Assembly (NCBI GenBank): GCA_902772945.1
Contig: CACYCU010000024.1
Span: 1 to 17,983, forward strand
Direction: 5' to 3'
Source: an uncultured bacterium
GTDB taxonomy: Bacteria > Cyanobacteriota > Vampirovibrionia > Gastranaerophilales > Gastranaerophilaceae
DNA length: 17,983 nt
Below, piece after piece: positions 1-7,175 of this stretch (position 1 is the first letter of the stretch; the number at the start of each line of letters is the position of its first letter). Under the pieces are notes generated by a model that was given only the letters and a program-made list of their open reading frames with translations, was not told the origin of the DNA and ran no database searches. Position numbers and translations under genes: made by a program.

Positions 1-1323
1 GCGGTTAGAATTATTAGAGCGTGCAGAGAATTAGGTATTCCTACAGTTGCAATATATTCTCAAGCAGATGCAAATTCATTACATGTAAGATTGGCTACAG
101 AGGCATATTGTATCGGACCTGCGCAAAGTTCAAAGAGTTATTTGAGCATTCCTGCAATAATTTCAGCAGCAATAGTGTCAGGAGCAGATGCAATTCACCC
201 CGGATACGGTTTTATGTCTGAAAGAGCGGATTTTGCTGAAATTTGTGAAAAACACGGTATAAAATTTATTGGGCCTACAGCGGAAGCTATGCGAAAAATG
301 GGTGATAAGGCAACTGCCCGTAAAACAATGATAGAAAATGATGTACCTGTAACGCCGGGAACTGGTATTTTGCATACGCCGGATGAAGTAAAAGAATTTG
401 CTAAAAAAGCAGGATATCCGATTATTTTAAAAGCAACAGCCGGAGGCGGCGGCAAAGGTATGAGAATTGTAAGGTCTGATGATGAGGTTGAGACTAACAT
501 GAGTCTTTGTCAATCAGAAGCTCAGAATTTCTTTGGAAATCCTGATGTTTACGCTGAAAAATTCTTGGAAAATCCGCGTCATATTGAAGTTCAAATTTTG
601 GGGGACAGTTTTGGAAATGTTGTACATTTAGGAGAAAGAGATTGCTCTATTCAAAGACGTCACCAAAAGCTGCTTGAAGAAGCTCCATCACCGGCTATTG
701 ATGAAGAAACCAGAAAAGAAATGGGTGCAGCGGCTGTGCGTGCGGCAAAGGCTATCAACTATGAAGGCGCAGGTACTTGTGAATTTTTGCTTGATCACGA
801 CGGCAAATGGTATTTTATGGAAATGAATACAAGAATTCAGGTTGAACATTGTGTTACTGAGATGATATCAAATGTTGATTTGGTTAGAGAACAGATTCTC
901 GTAGCTGCCGGAGAAAAATTAGATTTTACTCAAGACGATATTATTTTAAGAGGGCATGCGATTGAATGCAGAATTAATGCTGAAAATCCGGAAAAAGACT
1001 TTATGCCGAATCCAGGACAAATTACAGGATACGTAACTCCGGGTGGATTTGGTGTAAGGGTTGATTCTCATGCATATCAGGACTATACAATACCGCCTTA
1101 TTATGACAGTATGATAGGAAAATTGATTTGCTGGGGCAGAACAAGAAACGAGGCAAGAAGAAGAATGTATAGAGCCTTAAAAGAATATGTTATAACTGGT
1201 ATTGAGACTACTCTTCCTTTCCATCAAGAAATAATAGAAGACCCTGTATTTATGAGCGGTAATTTTAACACCGGATTTATAGAGGATTTTTATAAAAGAA
1301 AAAGTAATAAAAAAGACCAATAA
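1..1323 (+). CDS. accC: Biotin carboxylase subunit of acetyl-CoA carboxylase (5' end outside window)
   Basis: ATP-dependent carboxylation of biotin on the carrier protein AccB, the first half-reaction of acetyl-CoA carboxylase in cytosolic fatty-acid synthesis. The reading frame is open from base 1, which is inside the gene: it begins at AVRIIRACRELG, so about 13 N-terminal residues (the usual ...IANRGEI segment) are missing. 440 residues are present against a usual length of about 450. Visible are the ATP-grasp glycine loop GGGGKG (148-153 of the visible part), HQKLLEEAPSPA, and the catalytic EMNTRIQVEH segment with E274, N276 and R278, matching E. coli E288/N290/R292. All key residues are intact. 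A gene for the biotin carrier protein is expected upstream but lies outside the window. The 3' end is marked by a terminator whose hairpin contains the stop codon. Confidence 0.97.
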   Translation, partial: AVRIIRACRELGIPTVAIYSQADANSLHVRLATEAYCIGPAQSSKSYLSIPAIISAAIVSGADAIHPGYGFMSERADFAEICEKHGIKFIGPTAEAMRKMGDKATARKTMIENDVPVTPGTGILHTPDEVKEFAKKAGYPIILKATAGGGGKGMRIVRSDDEVETNMSLCQSEAQNFFGNPDVYAEKFLENPRHIEVQILGDSFGNVVHLGERDCSIQRRHQKLLEEAPSPAIDEETRKEMGAAAVRAAKAINYEGAGTCEFLLDHDGKWYFMEMNTRIQVEHCVTEMISNVDLVREQILVAAGEKLDFTQDDIILRGHAIECRINAENPEKDFMPNPGQITGYVTPGGFGVRVDSHAYQDYTIPPYYDSMIGKLICWGRTRNEARRRMYRALKEYVITGIETTLPFHQEIIEDPVFMSGNFNTGFIEDFYKRKSNKKDQ

Positions 1324-1338
1324 GGTCTTTTTTATTTT
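1309..1338 (+). terminator. Intrinsic terminator of accC
   Basis: A 10-bp perfect stem AAAAAAGACC (1309-1318) / GGTCTTTTTT (1324-1333) encloses a 5-nt loop AATAA, and the T-rich tail continues to 1338. The loop contains the accC stop codon TAA (1321-1323), so the terminator begins inside the coding region. It separates accC from the lptC run. Confidence 0.88.
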
Positions 1339-1354
1339 ATTTAAGTTAACAAAA

Positions 1355-1383
1355 TTTCTTATTGCTTATTTTTGTGTTAAAAT
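1355..1383 (+). promoter_or_regulatory. Probable extended -10 promoter for lptC
   Basis: An extended -10 element TGTTAAAAT (TG at 1375-1376, TAAAAT at 1378-1383) lies just after the accC terminator. The hexamer 17 nt upstream, TTTCTT (1355-1360), is a poor -35. The -10 is followed by only 7 nt and then the lptC ATG at 1391, so transcription would start at or next to the start codon. No Shine-Dalgarno sequence is visible. Confidence 0.5.
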
Positions 1384-1390
1384 TTTATAT

Positions 1391-2008
1391 ATGAAGTGGG
1401 TAAGTGTATTAGAAGATTTAAAAAATAAATTTAATTCAATGAGCAAAAAACGTAAAGCTTCTGTGGTAGCTTTTTTAGCTTTTGTTTTGTTGATTATGTG
1501 GGCATTTATTGCTGCGGGTATTATTACTCACAATTTTAACAGAAGTCAGCTTCAGACTGATAAAGATCGCCAAGAAGCTGCTATCCATGGAATTATTTTA
1601 ACAGAGACAAAAGATAAAAATAAATATTGGGAAATATATGGCGAAAATGGCAATTATGACAGCAAAAACGGCATCGCAATGCTTGAGAACGTGATAGGAA
1701 ATTTTTATGATGAAAATAATGAGGTTTCAATGAGCTTTGAGTCCTCAAAGGGTACTTATAATGAAAATAAAAAGCAAATAATATTGTATGAAGATACATT
1801 TATTGTAATGAAAGATTTGACAACTTTGAAAGCAAATAAATTGGAATGGAGCGGTAGAGATTTACCGATAATAGCAAAAGGAAACGTCAGAGTGTCAAGG
1901 AAAGAAGAATTTATTGCAACTGCGGATGAAATTGAGATTAGTCCGGATTATGATAAATTTAAATTAAAAGGAAAAACTGTTTCAAAAGTGTATGAGGAGA
2001 AGAAGTGA
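1391..2008 (+). CDS. lptC: LptC-family LPS export protein
   Basis: Periplasmic, membrane-anchored part of the Lpt bridge that hands lipopolysaccharide from the LptBFG transporter to LptA. The 205-residue protein has a basic cytoplasmic N-terminus, one membrane segment at about 24-45, and a periplasmic beta-rich domain of the LptC/OstA type that aligns with the 'GENGNYD...NVIGNFYDEN' and 'GNVRVSRKEEFIATADEIEIS' patterns typical of the family. E. coli LptC is about 190 residues. The first ATG (1391) lacks a Shine-Dalgarno site but sits 7 nt after a -10 box. A second in-frame ATG at 1439 (MSKKRK) is possible and would keep the membrane segment. The stop TGA overlaps the GTG start of the LptA-like gene (GTGA), indicating coupled translation. 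The family call rests on architecture and on the next gene rather than on a sharp motif. Confidence 0.8.
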   Translation: MKWVSVLEDLKNKFNSMSKKRKASVVAFLAFVLLIMWAFIAAGIITHNFNRSQLQTDKDRQEAAIHGIILTETKDKNKYWEIYGENGNYDSKNGIAMLENVIGNFYDENNEVSMSFESSKGTYNENKKQIILYEDTFIVMKDLTTLKANKLEWSGRDLPIIAKGNVRVSRKEEFIATADEIEISPDYDKFKLKGKTVSKVYEEKK

Positions 2009-2982
2009 AAAGATTAATATTAACAATATTTATACTTACTGTCGGGTTGCTTGTTCAAGCATCTGATCTTGTTATAGAATCAAAAACTCAGAGTTATGCA
2101 GAACAAGAAAACAAAATTAAGTTTGATGGGGATGTAAAAGTTACCGTTGATGATTTAAAAGTAGTTGGTGATTCGGCGGATGTCAGCATGCAAGGTGATC
2201 AAAAACTTGATACTGCAACATTTTATGACAAACCTTATGCTTTTGAAGTTAAGAAAAACAAAAAAAGAGAAGTAAAGGCAAATATTTTACAGCTATCATT
2301 GATTACAAAAGTCGTAAAAGCTCAAGGGGATACTCAATCTATTGTGTTTGACGGCAAGATTCCTGTTGTTGTTGTGAATGCTGATGAGCAGGAGTATGAC
2401 ACAAAAACAGGTATTATGGTTGCAAAAGGTACTGTAACAATTCAGTACAAAGAATTAGAAACATTTTCAGATAAAGCAAAAATCAGAACCGATAAAAACG
2501 GGGATCTAAAAGATATTGAGCTTATAGGTAATGCGAGAATAAAAGAGCAAAAAGGAAATGATTCTTATGCAGATAATTTCTTTTATAACGCATCAACTAA
2601 AATGATGACAGCTACAGGAAATACAACATCAAATGTTATTATGGATGATGGTACGAAGCTTGTTTTGAAATCCAGCAGACAAGAATATGCGCAAGATAAA
2701 AATATTTTTAATGCATCGGGTAATGTTCAGGTTTGGTATCAGGACTATTATGCAAGAGGACCAAAAATTACTGTTTATCCGAACGCTGATGGCAAACCAA
2801 ATGAAGTATATTTCTCTGGACGTTCAAGTATAACACAAGGTGTCAGAACAATTTTTGCAGATAAAATAAAAATGATTATGAAGCCAAAATCTTTCGAAGC
2901 AACCGGTAATACAAGAACTGTCATTAAAAATATCGGTTCAGGAGATAGCGAAAATGGTGACGGTATAGGACTGGGGCTATAA
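2005..2982 (+). CDS. lptA: LptA/OstA-like periplasmic LPS transport protein, long form
   Basis: Soluble periplasmic beta-jellyroll protein expected to polymerise or bridge between LptC and the outer-membrane LptD. It starts at GTG 2005 with an AGGAGA Shine-Dalgarno (1995-2000). Residues 1-19 form a signal peptide (basic MKR, hydrophobic core, VQA cleavage site). The rest is a run of OstA-type repeats: SYAEQENKIKFDGDVKV near 30-47, EYDTKTGIMVAKGTVTI near 132-150, EYAQDKNIFNASGNVQV near 228-245, and FADKIKMIMKPKSFEATGNTR near 284-305. With 325 residues it is far longer than E. coli LptA (about 185) and probably holds two tandem OstA domains. The C-terminal tail is Gly/Asp-rich and looks disordered. 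It is coupled to lptC upstream and overlaps the TPR gene by 1 nt downstream (TAATG). Confidence 0.82.
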   Translation: MKRLILTIFILTVGLLVQASDLVIESKTQSYAEQENKIKFDGDVKVTVDDLKVVGDSADVSMQGDQKLDTATFYDKPYAFEVKKNKKREVKANILQLSLITKVVKAQGDTQSIVFDGKIPVVVVNADEQEYDTKTGIMVAKGTVTIQYKELETFSDKAKIRTDKNGDLKDIELIGNARIKEQKGNDSYADNFFYNASTKMMTATGNTTSNVIMDDGTKLVLKSSRQEYAQDKNIFNASGNVQVWYQDYYARGPKITVYPNADGKPNEVYFSGRSSITQGVRTIFADKIKMIMKPKSFEATGNTRTVIKNIGSGDSENGDGIGLGL

Positions 2983-3758
2983 TGGATAAAATTAATAAAG
3001 CATTAGAATTATTTAAAAAAGGTGAATATAAAGAGGCTATAGATGTTTTCAGTTCAGTATTGGAAACAGAAGGCGATAATGCGGAAATTTATAATAACAT
3101 AGGCCTATGTTACGCAAATCTTGGAGATGATGAGAAGGCCGAAAAAAATTACTTAAAATCACAAGAATTAAATCCTAAAAATCCGCATGTCTACATAAAC
3201 CTTGCAGATATTTATTATCGTCAAAAAGATATGGGAAGCGGAATTGAACTTATGTCTCAGGGAATATATGAGCTCCCCGAAAATTTAGTATTTAGGCACT
3301 ATTTAGCTCGTTTTTATATGGAAGATGCAAAGCTTGATTTAGCTATAGATGAACTTGAACATATTCTTGAAAAACAGCCTGAAAATTATGATGTATACTA
3401 TGATTTGGCAAGAGTACATTTCGAACTTGGAAATTATGCTTGTGCAATAGAAAATTTTGAAAATGTGTTGGAATATAAAAGTGAAAACCCACTGTTGTAT
3501 TATGCTTTAGCTCAAGCTTATGAAGCAAATGACGAAATCGATAAAGCAATATCAAATTATTTGAAAGCAATAGCACACAATGATGCGTTTTCACCTGCTT
3601 ATAAAAAACTCGGCATATTGTTTTTTGCAAGAGAGGATTATGAAGATGCTATTGAATATTTGGAAGATTATACCAAATTTGATATTCCGTCTGAAGAATC
3701 TTCAAAAGTTAATGATTTGATAGAAAGAATAAAGAAAAAATGCGCAAATATTGGGTAG
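2982..3758 (+). CDS. TPR repeat protein
   Basis: 258-residue protein made almost wholly of tetratricopeptide repeats, roughly seven helix pairs from residue 3 to about 237. Recognisable units include ALELFKKGEYKEAIDVFSSV, NIGLCYANLGDDEKAEKNY, NLADIYYRQKDMGSGIELM, DLARVHFELGNYACAIENF, ALAQAYEANDEIDKAISNY and KLGILFFAREDYEDAIEYL. There is no signal peptide or membrane segment, so it should be a cytosolic scaffold that binds other proteins. The partner cannot be read from the sequence. Its ATG is fused to the lptA stop (TAATG) and its 3' end overlaps dprA by 19 nt, so it is translated within the lpt-dprA run. A role in envelope assembly is a guess from position only. Confidence 0.9.
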   Translation: MDKINKALELFKKGEYKEAIDVFSSVLETEGDNAEIYNNIGLCYANLGDDEKAEKNYLKSQELNPKNPHVYINLADIYYRQKDMGSGIELMSQGIYELPENLVFRHYLARFYMEDAKLDLAIDELEHILEKQPENYDVYYDLARVHFELGNYACAIENFENVLEYKSENPLLYYALAQAYEANDEIDKAISNYLKAIAHNDAFSPAYKKLGILFFAREDYEDAIEYLEDYTKFDIPSEESSKVNDLIERIKKKCANIG

Positions 3759-4816
3759 CTTTTTCATCAATTGAAGAAATTAGCAGTTCTTTTATTTTAA
3801 GATTGTATAATCACTTTGGCAATATAGAAGAAGCTTTTTGTGCAACAGACTTGTCTTTTATAGAAGGCTTGAGTGTAAAAAAAGCCGAAGAGTTTATGCG
3901 GTTGCGGGATAAAGTAGATCCTGATATGGCATTAAAAGCGGTTGAAGACAGAGGAATAAAAATTTTAGCATATAGTGACGAGAAGTATCCTTATTTGTTG
4001 AAGCAAATCTCAGATCCTCCGGCTGTTTTGTATTATAAAGGCGATTTATTCTCTTGTAATCTTGGAAAGACATTAGCTGTTGTTGGTTCAAGACGAGCAA
4101 CGAGTTATGCAAAAGATGCTCTTGCAAAAGTTATAGGCGGCCTTAAAAATACCGATCTTTGTATAGTATCGGGGTTAGCGTCAGGTATAGATACAACAGC
4201 CCATATTTCTGCTATAAATAACGATTTAAAAACAATAGGTGTTATAGCAAGCGGTTTTGATTTTGTATATCCTACGACGAATAAGGATTTGTACAAAAAA
4301 TTGGAAAACGGATACGGTGCAGTTGTGTCAGAATATTATCCGACTTTTGAACCTTTAAAATTTAGATTTCCTCAAAGAAACAGAATTGTGTCCGGCCTTT
4401 CTTATGGGACTTTAGTTGCTGAGGCGTCTATAAAAAGCGGAGCGTTAATAACCGCAAACTTAACGCTTGAACAAGGCAGGGAATTGATGTGTATTCCAGG
4501 GCTTATTACCAATCCTAATACAGAAGGAATTTATAAACTTCTAAAAAACGGTGCGGCTCTTGTAACTTGTGCAAATGATGTTTTAGAAGCCTTGGGTTGG
4601 GAACTGAAAATAGAGCAGCAAAATTTATTTCCGGATTTAAGTGAAGATGAAAAAGTAATATATGAAGCTTTGGAAATTGAAGATAAAGGAGTTGATGAAC
4701 TTCAAGCATACACAAAATTAAGTATAGACAATTTACTTACATATCTGACAACTATGGAATTAAAAGGGATAATTAAGCAAGTAGAAGGGGACAGATACAG
4801 GATTGAAATAAGGTAA
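3740..4816 (+). CDS. dprA: DNA-processing protein DprA (Smf)
   Basis: Cytosolic single-strand DNA-binding protein that protects incoming DNA and loads RecA during natural transformation. The 358-residue protein has the full usual layout: a helical N-terminal domain (about 1-75), the Rossmann-like DprA core (about 76-285) with VGSRRAT (115-121), SGLASGIDTTAH (144-155) and FPQRNRIVSGLS (210-221) followed by SGALITA, and a C-terminal winged-helix region (about 300-356). The motif near 253 reads PGLITNPNTEGIYKLLKNGA, a variant of the common PG-NP-S-G-N-LI-GA pattern. The start ATG lies inside the 3' end of the TPR gene (19-nt overlap). topA follows after 64 nt. The dprA-topA pair is a widely conserved order, for example in Bacillus subtilis. 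No other competence genes occur in the window. Confidence 0.95.
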   Translation: MRKYWVAFSSIEEISSSFILRLYNHFGNIEEAFCATDLSFIEGLSVKKAEEFMRLRDKVDPDMALKAVEDRGIKILAYSDEKYPYLLKQISDPPAVLYYKGDLFSCNLGKTLAVVGSRRATSYAKDALAKVIGGLKNTDLCIVSGLASGIDTTAHISAINNDLKTIGVIASGFDFVYPTTNKDLYKKLENGYGAVVSEYYPTFEPLKFRFPQRNRIVSGLSYGTLVAEASIKSGALITANLTLEQGRELMCIPGLITNPNTEGIYKLLKNGAALVTCANDVLEALGWELKIEQQNLFPDLSEDEKVIYEALEIEDKGVDELQAYTKLSIDNLLTYLTTMELKGIIKQVEGDRYRIEIR

Positions 4817-4880
4817 TTTTGTGAATAAATTTGCCTGTTGGCATTGCTTGTGGTAGTGTAAATGTATAGCGGATAAAAAG
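4817..4880 (+). other. dprA-topA spacer, no clear element
   Basis: This is the largest gap within the lptC-aroE run. It contains weak promoter-like hexamers (TTGCTT at 4844-4849 and TATAGC at 4865-4870, only 15 nt apart) and a weak purine patch AGCGGA before the topA ATG. A separate topA promoter is possible but not shown by the sequence. No terminator hairpin was seen. Confidence 0.3.
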
Positions 4881-7175
4881 ATGGCAGAAGCAGCAAAAAA
4901 AGAAAAATCATTAGTAATAGTTGAGTCTCCTGCAAAATCTAAAACAATAAAAAAAATATTGGGAGATGGCTTTCAAATTGAAGCAAGTTTCGGACACGTC
5001 AGAAATTTGCCGGCAAAAGACCCTGCAACTCAAAATTTGGGATTCGATGTAAATAACAATTTTGAACCTAAATTTGAAATTATTCAAGGGAAACAGACGG
5101 TTGTTAAAAAATTAAATGATATAGCAAAGAAAGTCGATAAAATTTATCTTGCATCCGACCCTGATCGTGAAGGTGAGGCTATTGCCTGGCATGTTCGTCA
5201 GTTGCTGAAAGTGCCGGATGAAAAGATTTTGAGAATTGTTTTTAATGAAATTACACCTAAAGCTGTTAAATATTCTGTTGATAATCCAAGAGCTATTGAT
5301 ATGGATATGGTTCAGGCACAACAAACAAGACAGATATTGGATAAACTTGTAGGTTTTAAATTAAGTCCGGTTTTGTGGAAGCAAATCGGAAACAGAAATC
5401 TTTCTGCAGGACGTGTGCAATCTGTTGCTTTGCGTATGATTTGCGAGAGGGAAGAAGAAATTGAAGCATTTGTTCCGCAAGAGTATTGGTCAATACATGC
5501 GGAGTTGGATAAGGATGGAAAATCATTTGAAGCTGAAGTTTCAAAAATAAAAGATAAACCTGTCGAAAAAAATATTCCAAATCAAGAAGAAGCACAAAAA
5601 ATAGTAGATTATTTGAGTGGAGCCGGCAGAGAATTTGAAATTTCAAAAGTTACGCAAAAAACAATAAAACGCAAGCCGACAGCGCCTTTTATAACTTCAA
5701 CTTTACAGCGTGCAGCAAGCTCAAAATTAGGTTTTGGTGTTCAAAAAACTATGCAGGTTGCACAAAAACTCTATGAAGGTATGGAAATAGATGGTACACC
5801 TGTTGGTTTGATTACTTATATGAGAACAGATAGTGTTCGTGTTTCTGATGATGCTCAGAATATGGCAAAAGATTTTATTTTAAATAATTATGGCGAAAAG
5901 TATTATCCAAAAACACCTAATACTTATGTAAAGGGGAAACAAAATGTTCAGGATGCGCACGAAGCTATTAGGCCATCTTATCCTGAAAGAACACCGGAAA
6001 GTATTAAACAATATTTGGATAACGATCAATATAAATTATACAAGTTGATTTGGGATAAATTCATGTCGTCACAAATGGCGAATGCAGAAGTTGCAAATAA
6101 GTCTCTTGAAATTAAAGCCGGAGATTATACTTTGAAAGCCGGTACAAGCAAGGTTACTTTTGACGGTTTTTTGAAACTTTATAATGATACTGAGGAAGAT
6201 GAAAAGACCGATGAGGCAAAAATTCCCGATTTGGAAAAAGGCGATAAGGTTACTTGCAAAAAGGTAAACCCAAAACAACACTTTACTCAGCCGCCTCCCA
6301 GATATAATGAAGCATCTTTGGTAAAGGCTTTGGAAGAACATGGGATCGGTCGTCCATCAACTTATGCAACAATTATTACGGTAATCCAAACGAGAAAATA
6401 TGTGGAAAAGAGGGATAAGGCGCTTCATCCTACGCTTTTAGGCAGAACTGTTTCAAAACAATTATGTGCGCAATTCGCTGATATTATGGATTACAAATTT
6501 ACAGCAGGTATGGAAAGTAAATTAGACCAGATTGCTGAAAAAAAAGCTGTTTGGAATAAAGTTCTCGCTGATTTTTATACTCCGTTTATTCAAGAAGTTG
6601 ATAAAGCTCTTCAAAATAATGAAAGAGTAAAAATTGAAAGCAAAATAAAATGTCCTAATTGCGGGAAACCAATGGTTTTAAGAACAAGTAAATCAGGTTC
6701 TCAATTTTTGGGATGTTCAGGTTTTCCTGATTGCAAGACTATGATGTCGCTTAATGCACTAACGGAAAATCCTGATGAAAATTCTCAAGAACAAGAAGTT
6801 TGCGAAGAAAAATGCGAAAAATGCGGTTCAGATATGATATTTAAACATGGTCCGTACGGCAAATATATGGAATGTACAAACGAAGAATGCAAACACAGAA
6901 AACCTTATAGAAAATCAACAGGAGTAAAGTGCCCTAAATGTGGTGATGGTGTAATTGTTGAGAGAAAATCCAAAAGAGGAACTATATTTTTTGGGTGTGA
7001 TAAATATCCTAATTGCGATTTTACTCTTTGGAACGAACCAACCGGTGAAACTTGCCCTGAATGTGGCTCGCTTCTGGTAAAAAAGGTCTTGAAAAAAGGA
7101 ACAACTATAGCTTGTTCAAGTATGAAGTGTCATTATAAAAAAGAAGAGATTTCTGAGGTGCAAGATGAATCCTGA
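4881..7175 (+). CDS. topA: DNA topoisomerase I (type IA)
   Basis: Relaxes negative supercoils by cutting one DNA strand through a phosphotyrosine link. The 764 residues are complete. The Toprim domain holds E15 (LVIVESPAKSKTI) and the D93-x-D95-x-E97 metal site (ASDPDREGEAIAWH). The catalytic tyrosine is Y313 in LITYMRTDS (E. coli Y319). HEAIRPS and the GIGRPSTYA motif are also present. The C-terminus carries four four-cysteine zinc ribbons: C591/594/612/618, C645/648/665/670, C684/687/706/712 and C725/728/745/750. No key residue is missing. The gene follows dprA by 64 nt and overlaps aroE by 11 nt, so both are probably co-transcribed. Confidence 0.98.
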   Translation: MAEAAKKEKSLVIVESPAKSKTIKKILGDGFQIEASFGHVRNLPAKDPATQNLGFDVNNNFEPKFEIIQGKQTVVKKLNDIAKKVDKIYLASDPDREGEAIAWHVRQLLKVPDEKILRIVFNEITPKAVKYSVDNPRAIDMDMVQAQQTRQILDKLVGFKLSPVLWKQIGNRNLSAGRVQSVALRMICEREEEIEAFVPQEYWSIHAELDKDGKSFEAEVSKIKDKPVEKNIPNQEEAQKIVDYLSGAGREFEISKVTQKTIKRKPTAPFITSTLQRAASSKLGFGVQKTMQVAQKLYEGMEIDGTPVGLITYMRTDSVRVSDDAQNMAKDFILNNYGEKYYPKTPNTYVKGKQNVQDAHEAIRPSYPERTPESIKQYLDNDQYKLYKLIWDKFMSSQMANAEVANKSLEIKAGDYTLKAGTSKVTFDGFLKLYNDTEEDEKTDEAKIPDLEKGDKVTCKKVNPKQHFTQPPPRYNEASLVKALEEHGIGRPSTYATIITVIQTRKYVEKRDKALHPTLLGRTVSKQLCAQFADIMDYKFTAGMESKLDQIAEKKAVWNKVLADFYTPFIQEVDKALQNNERVKIESKIKCPNCGKPMVLRTSKSGSQFLGCSGFPDCKTMMSLNALTENPDENSQEQEVCEEKCEKCGSDMIFKHGPYGKYMECTNEECKHRKPYRKSTGVKCPKCGDGVIVERKSKRGTIFFGCDKYPNCDFTLWNEPTGETCPECGSLLVKKVLKKGTTIACSSMKCHYKKEEISEVQDES
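7155..7160 (+). promoter_or_regulatory. Shine-Dalgarno site that fixes the long aroE start
   Basis: GAGGTG inside the end of topA stands 4 nt before ATG 7165. It supports translation from this ATG, and therefore expression of the unusual N-terminal extension of AroE. The next in-frame ATG (MSAIQ, about 7414) would still leave some 20 extra residues. Confidence 0.7.

Noticed and set aside
195..500. A 101-codon open frame on the - strand within accC
   Set aside because: It is antisense to a clearly conserved enzyme, has no recognisable motif and no ribosome-binding site; the same holds for the other antisense frames inside topA, aroE, trkA and the efflux genes.
2005..2008. Recoding of TGA as a sense codon
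   Set aside because: TGA ends lptC at a typical GTGA overlap with a Shine-Dalgarno site before the next gene, and TAA and TAG are also used as stops, so the standard code fits.
4844..4870. TTGCTT / TATAGC as a topA promoter
   Set aside because: The spacing is 15 nt and both hexamers deviate from consensus; kept only as a note on the spacer.
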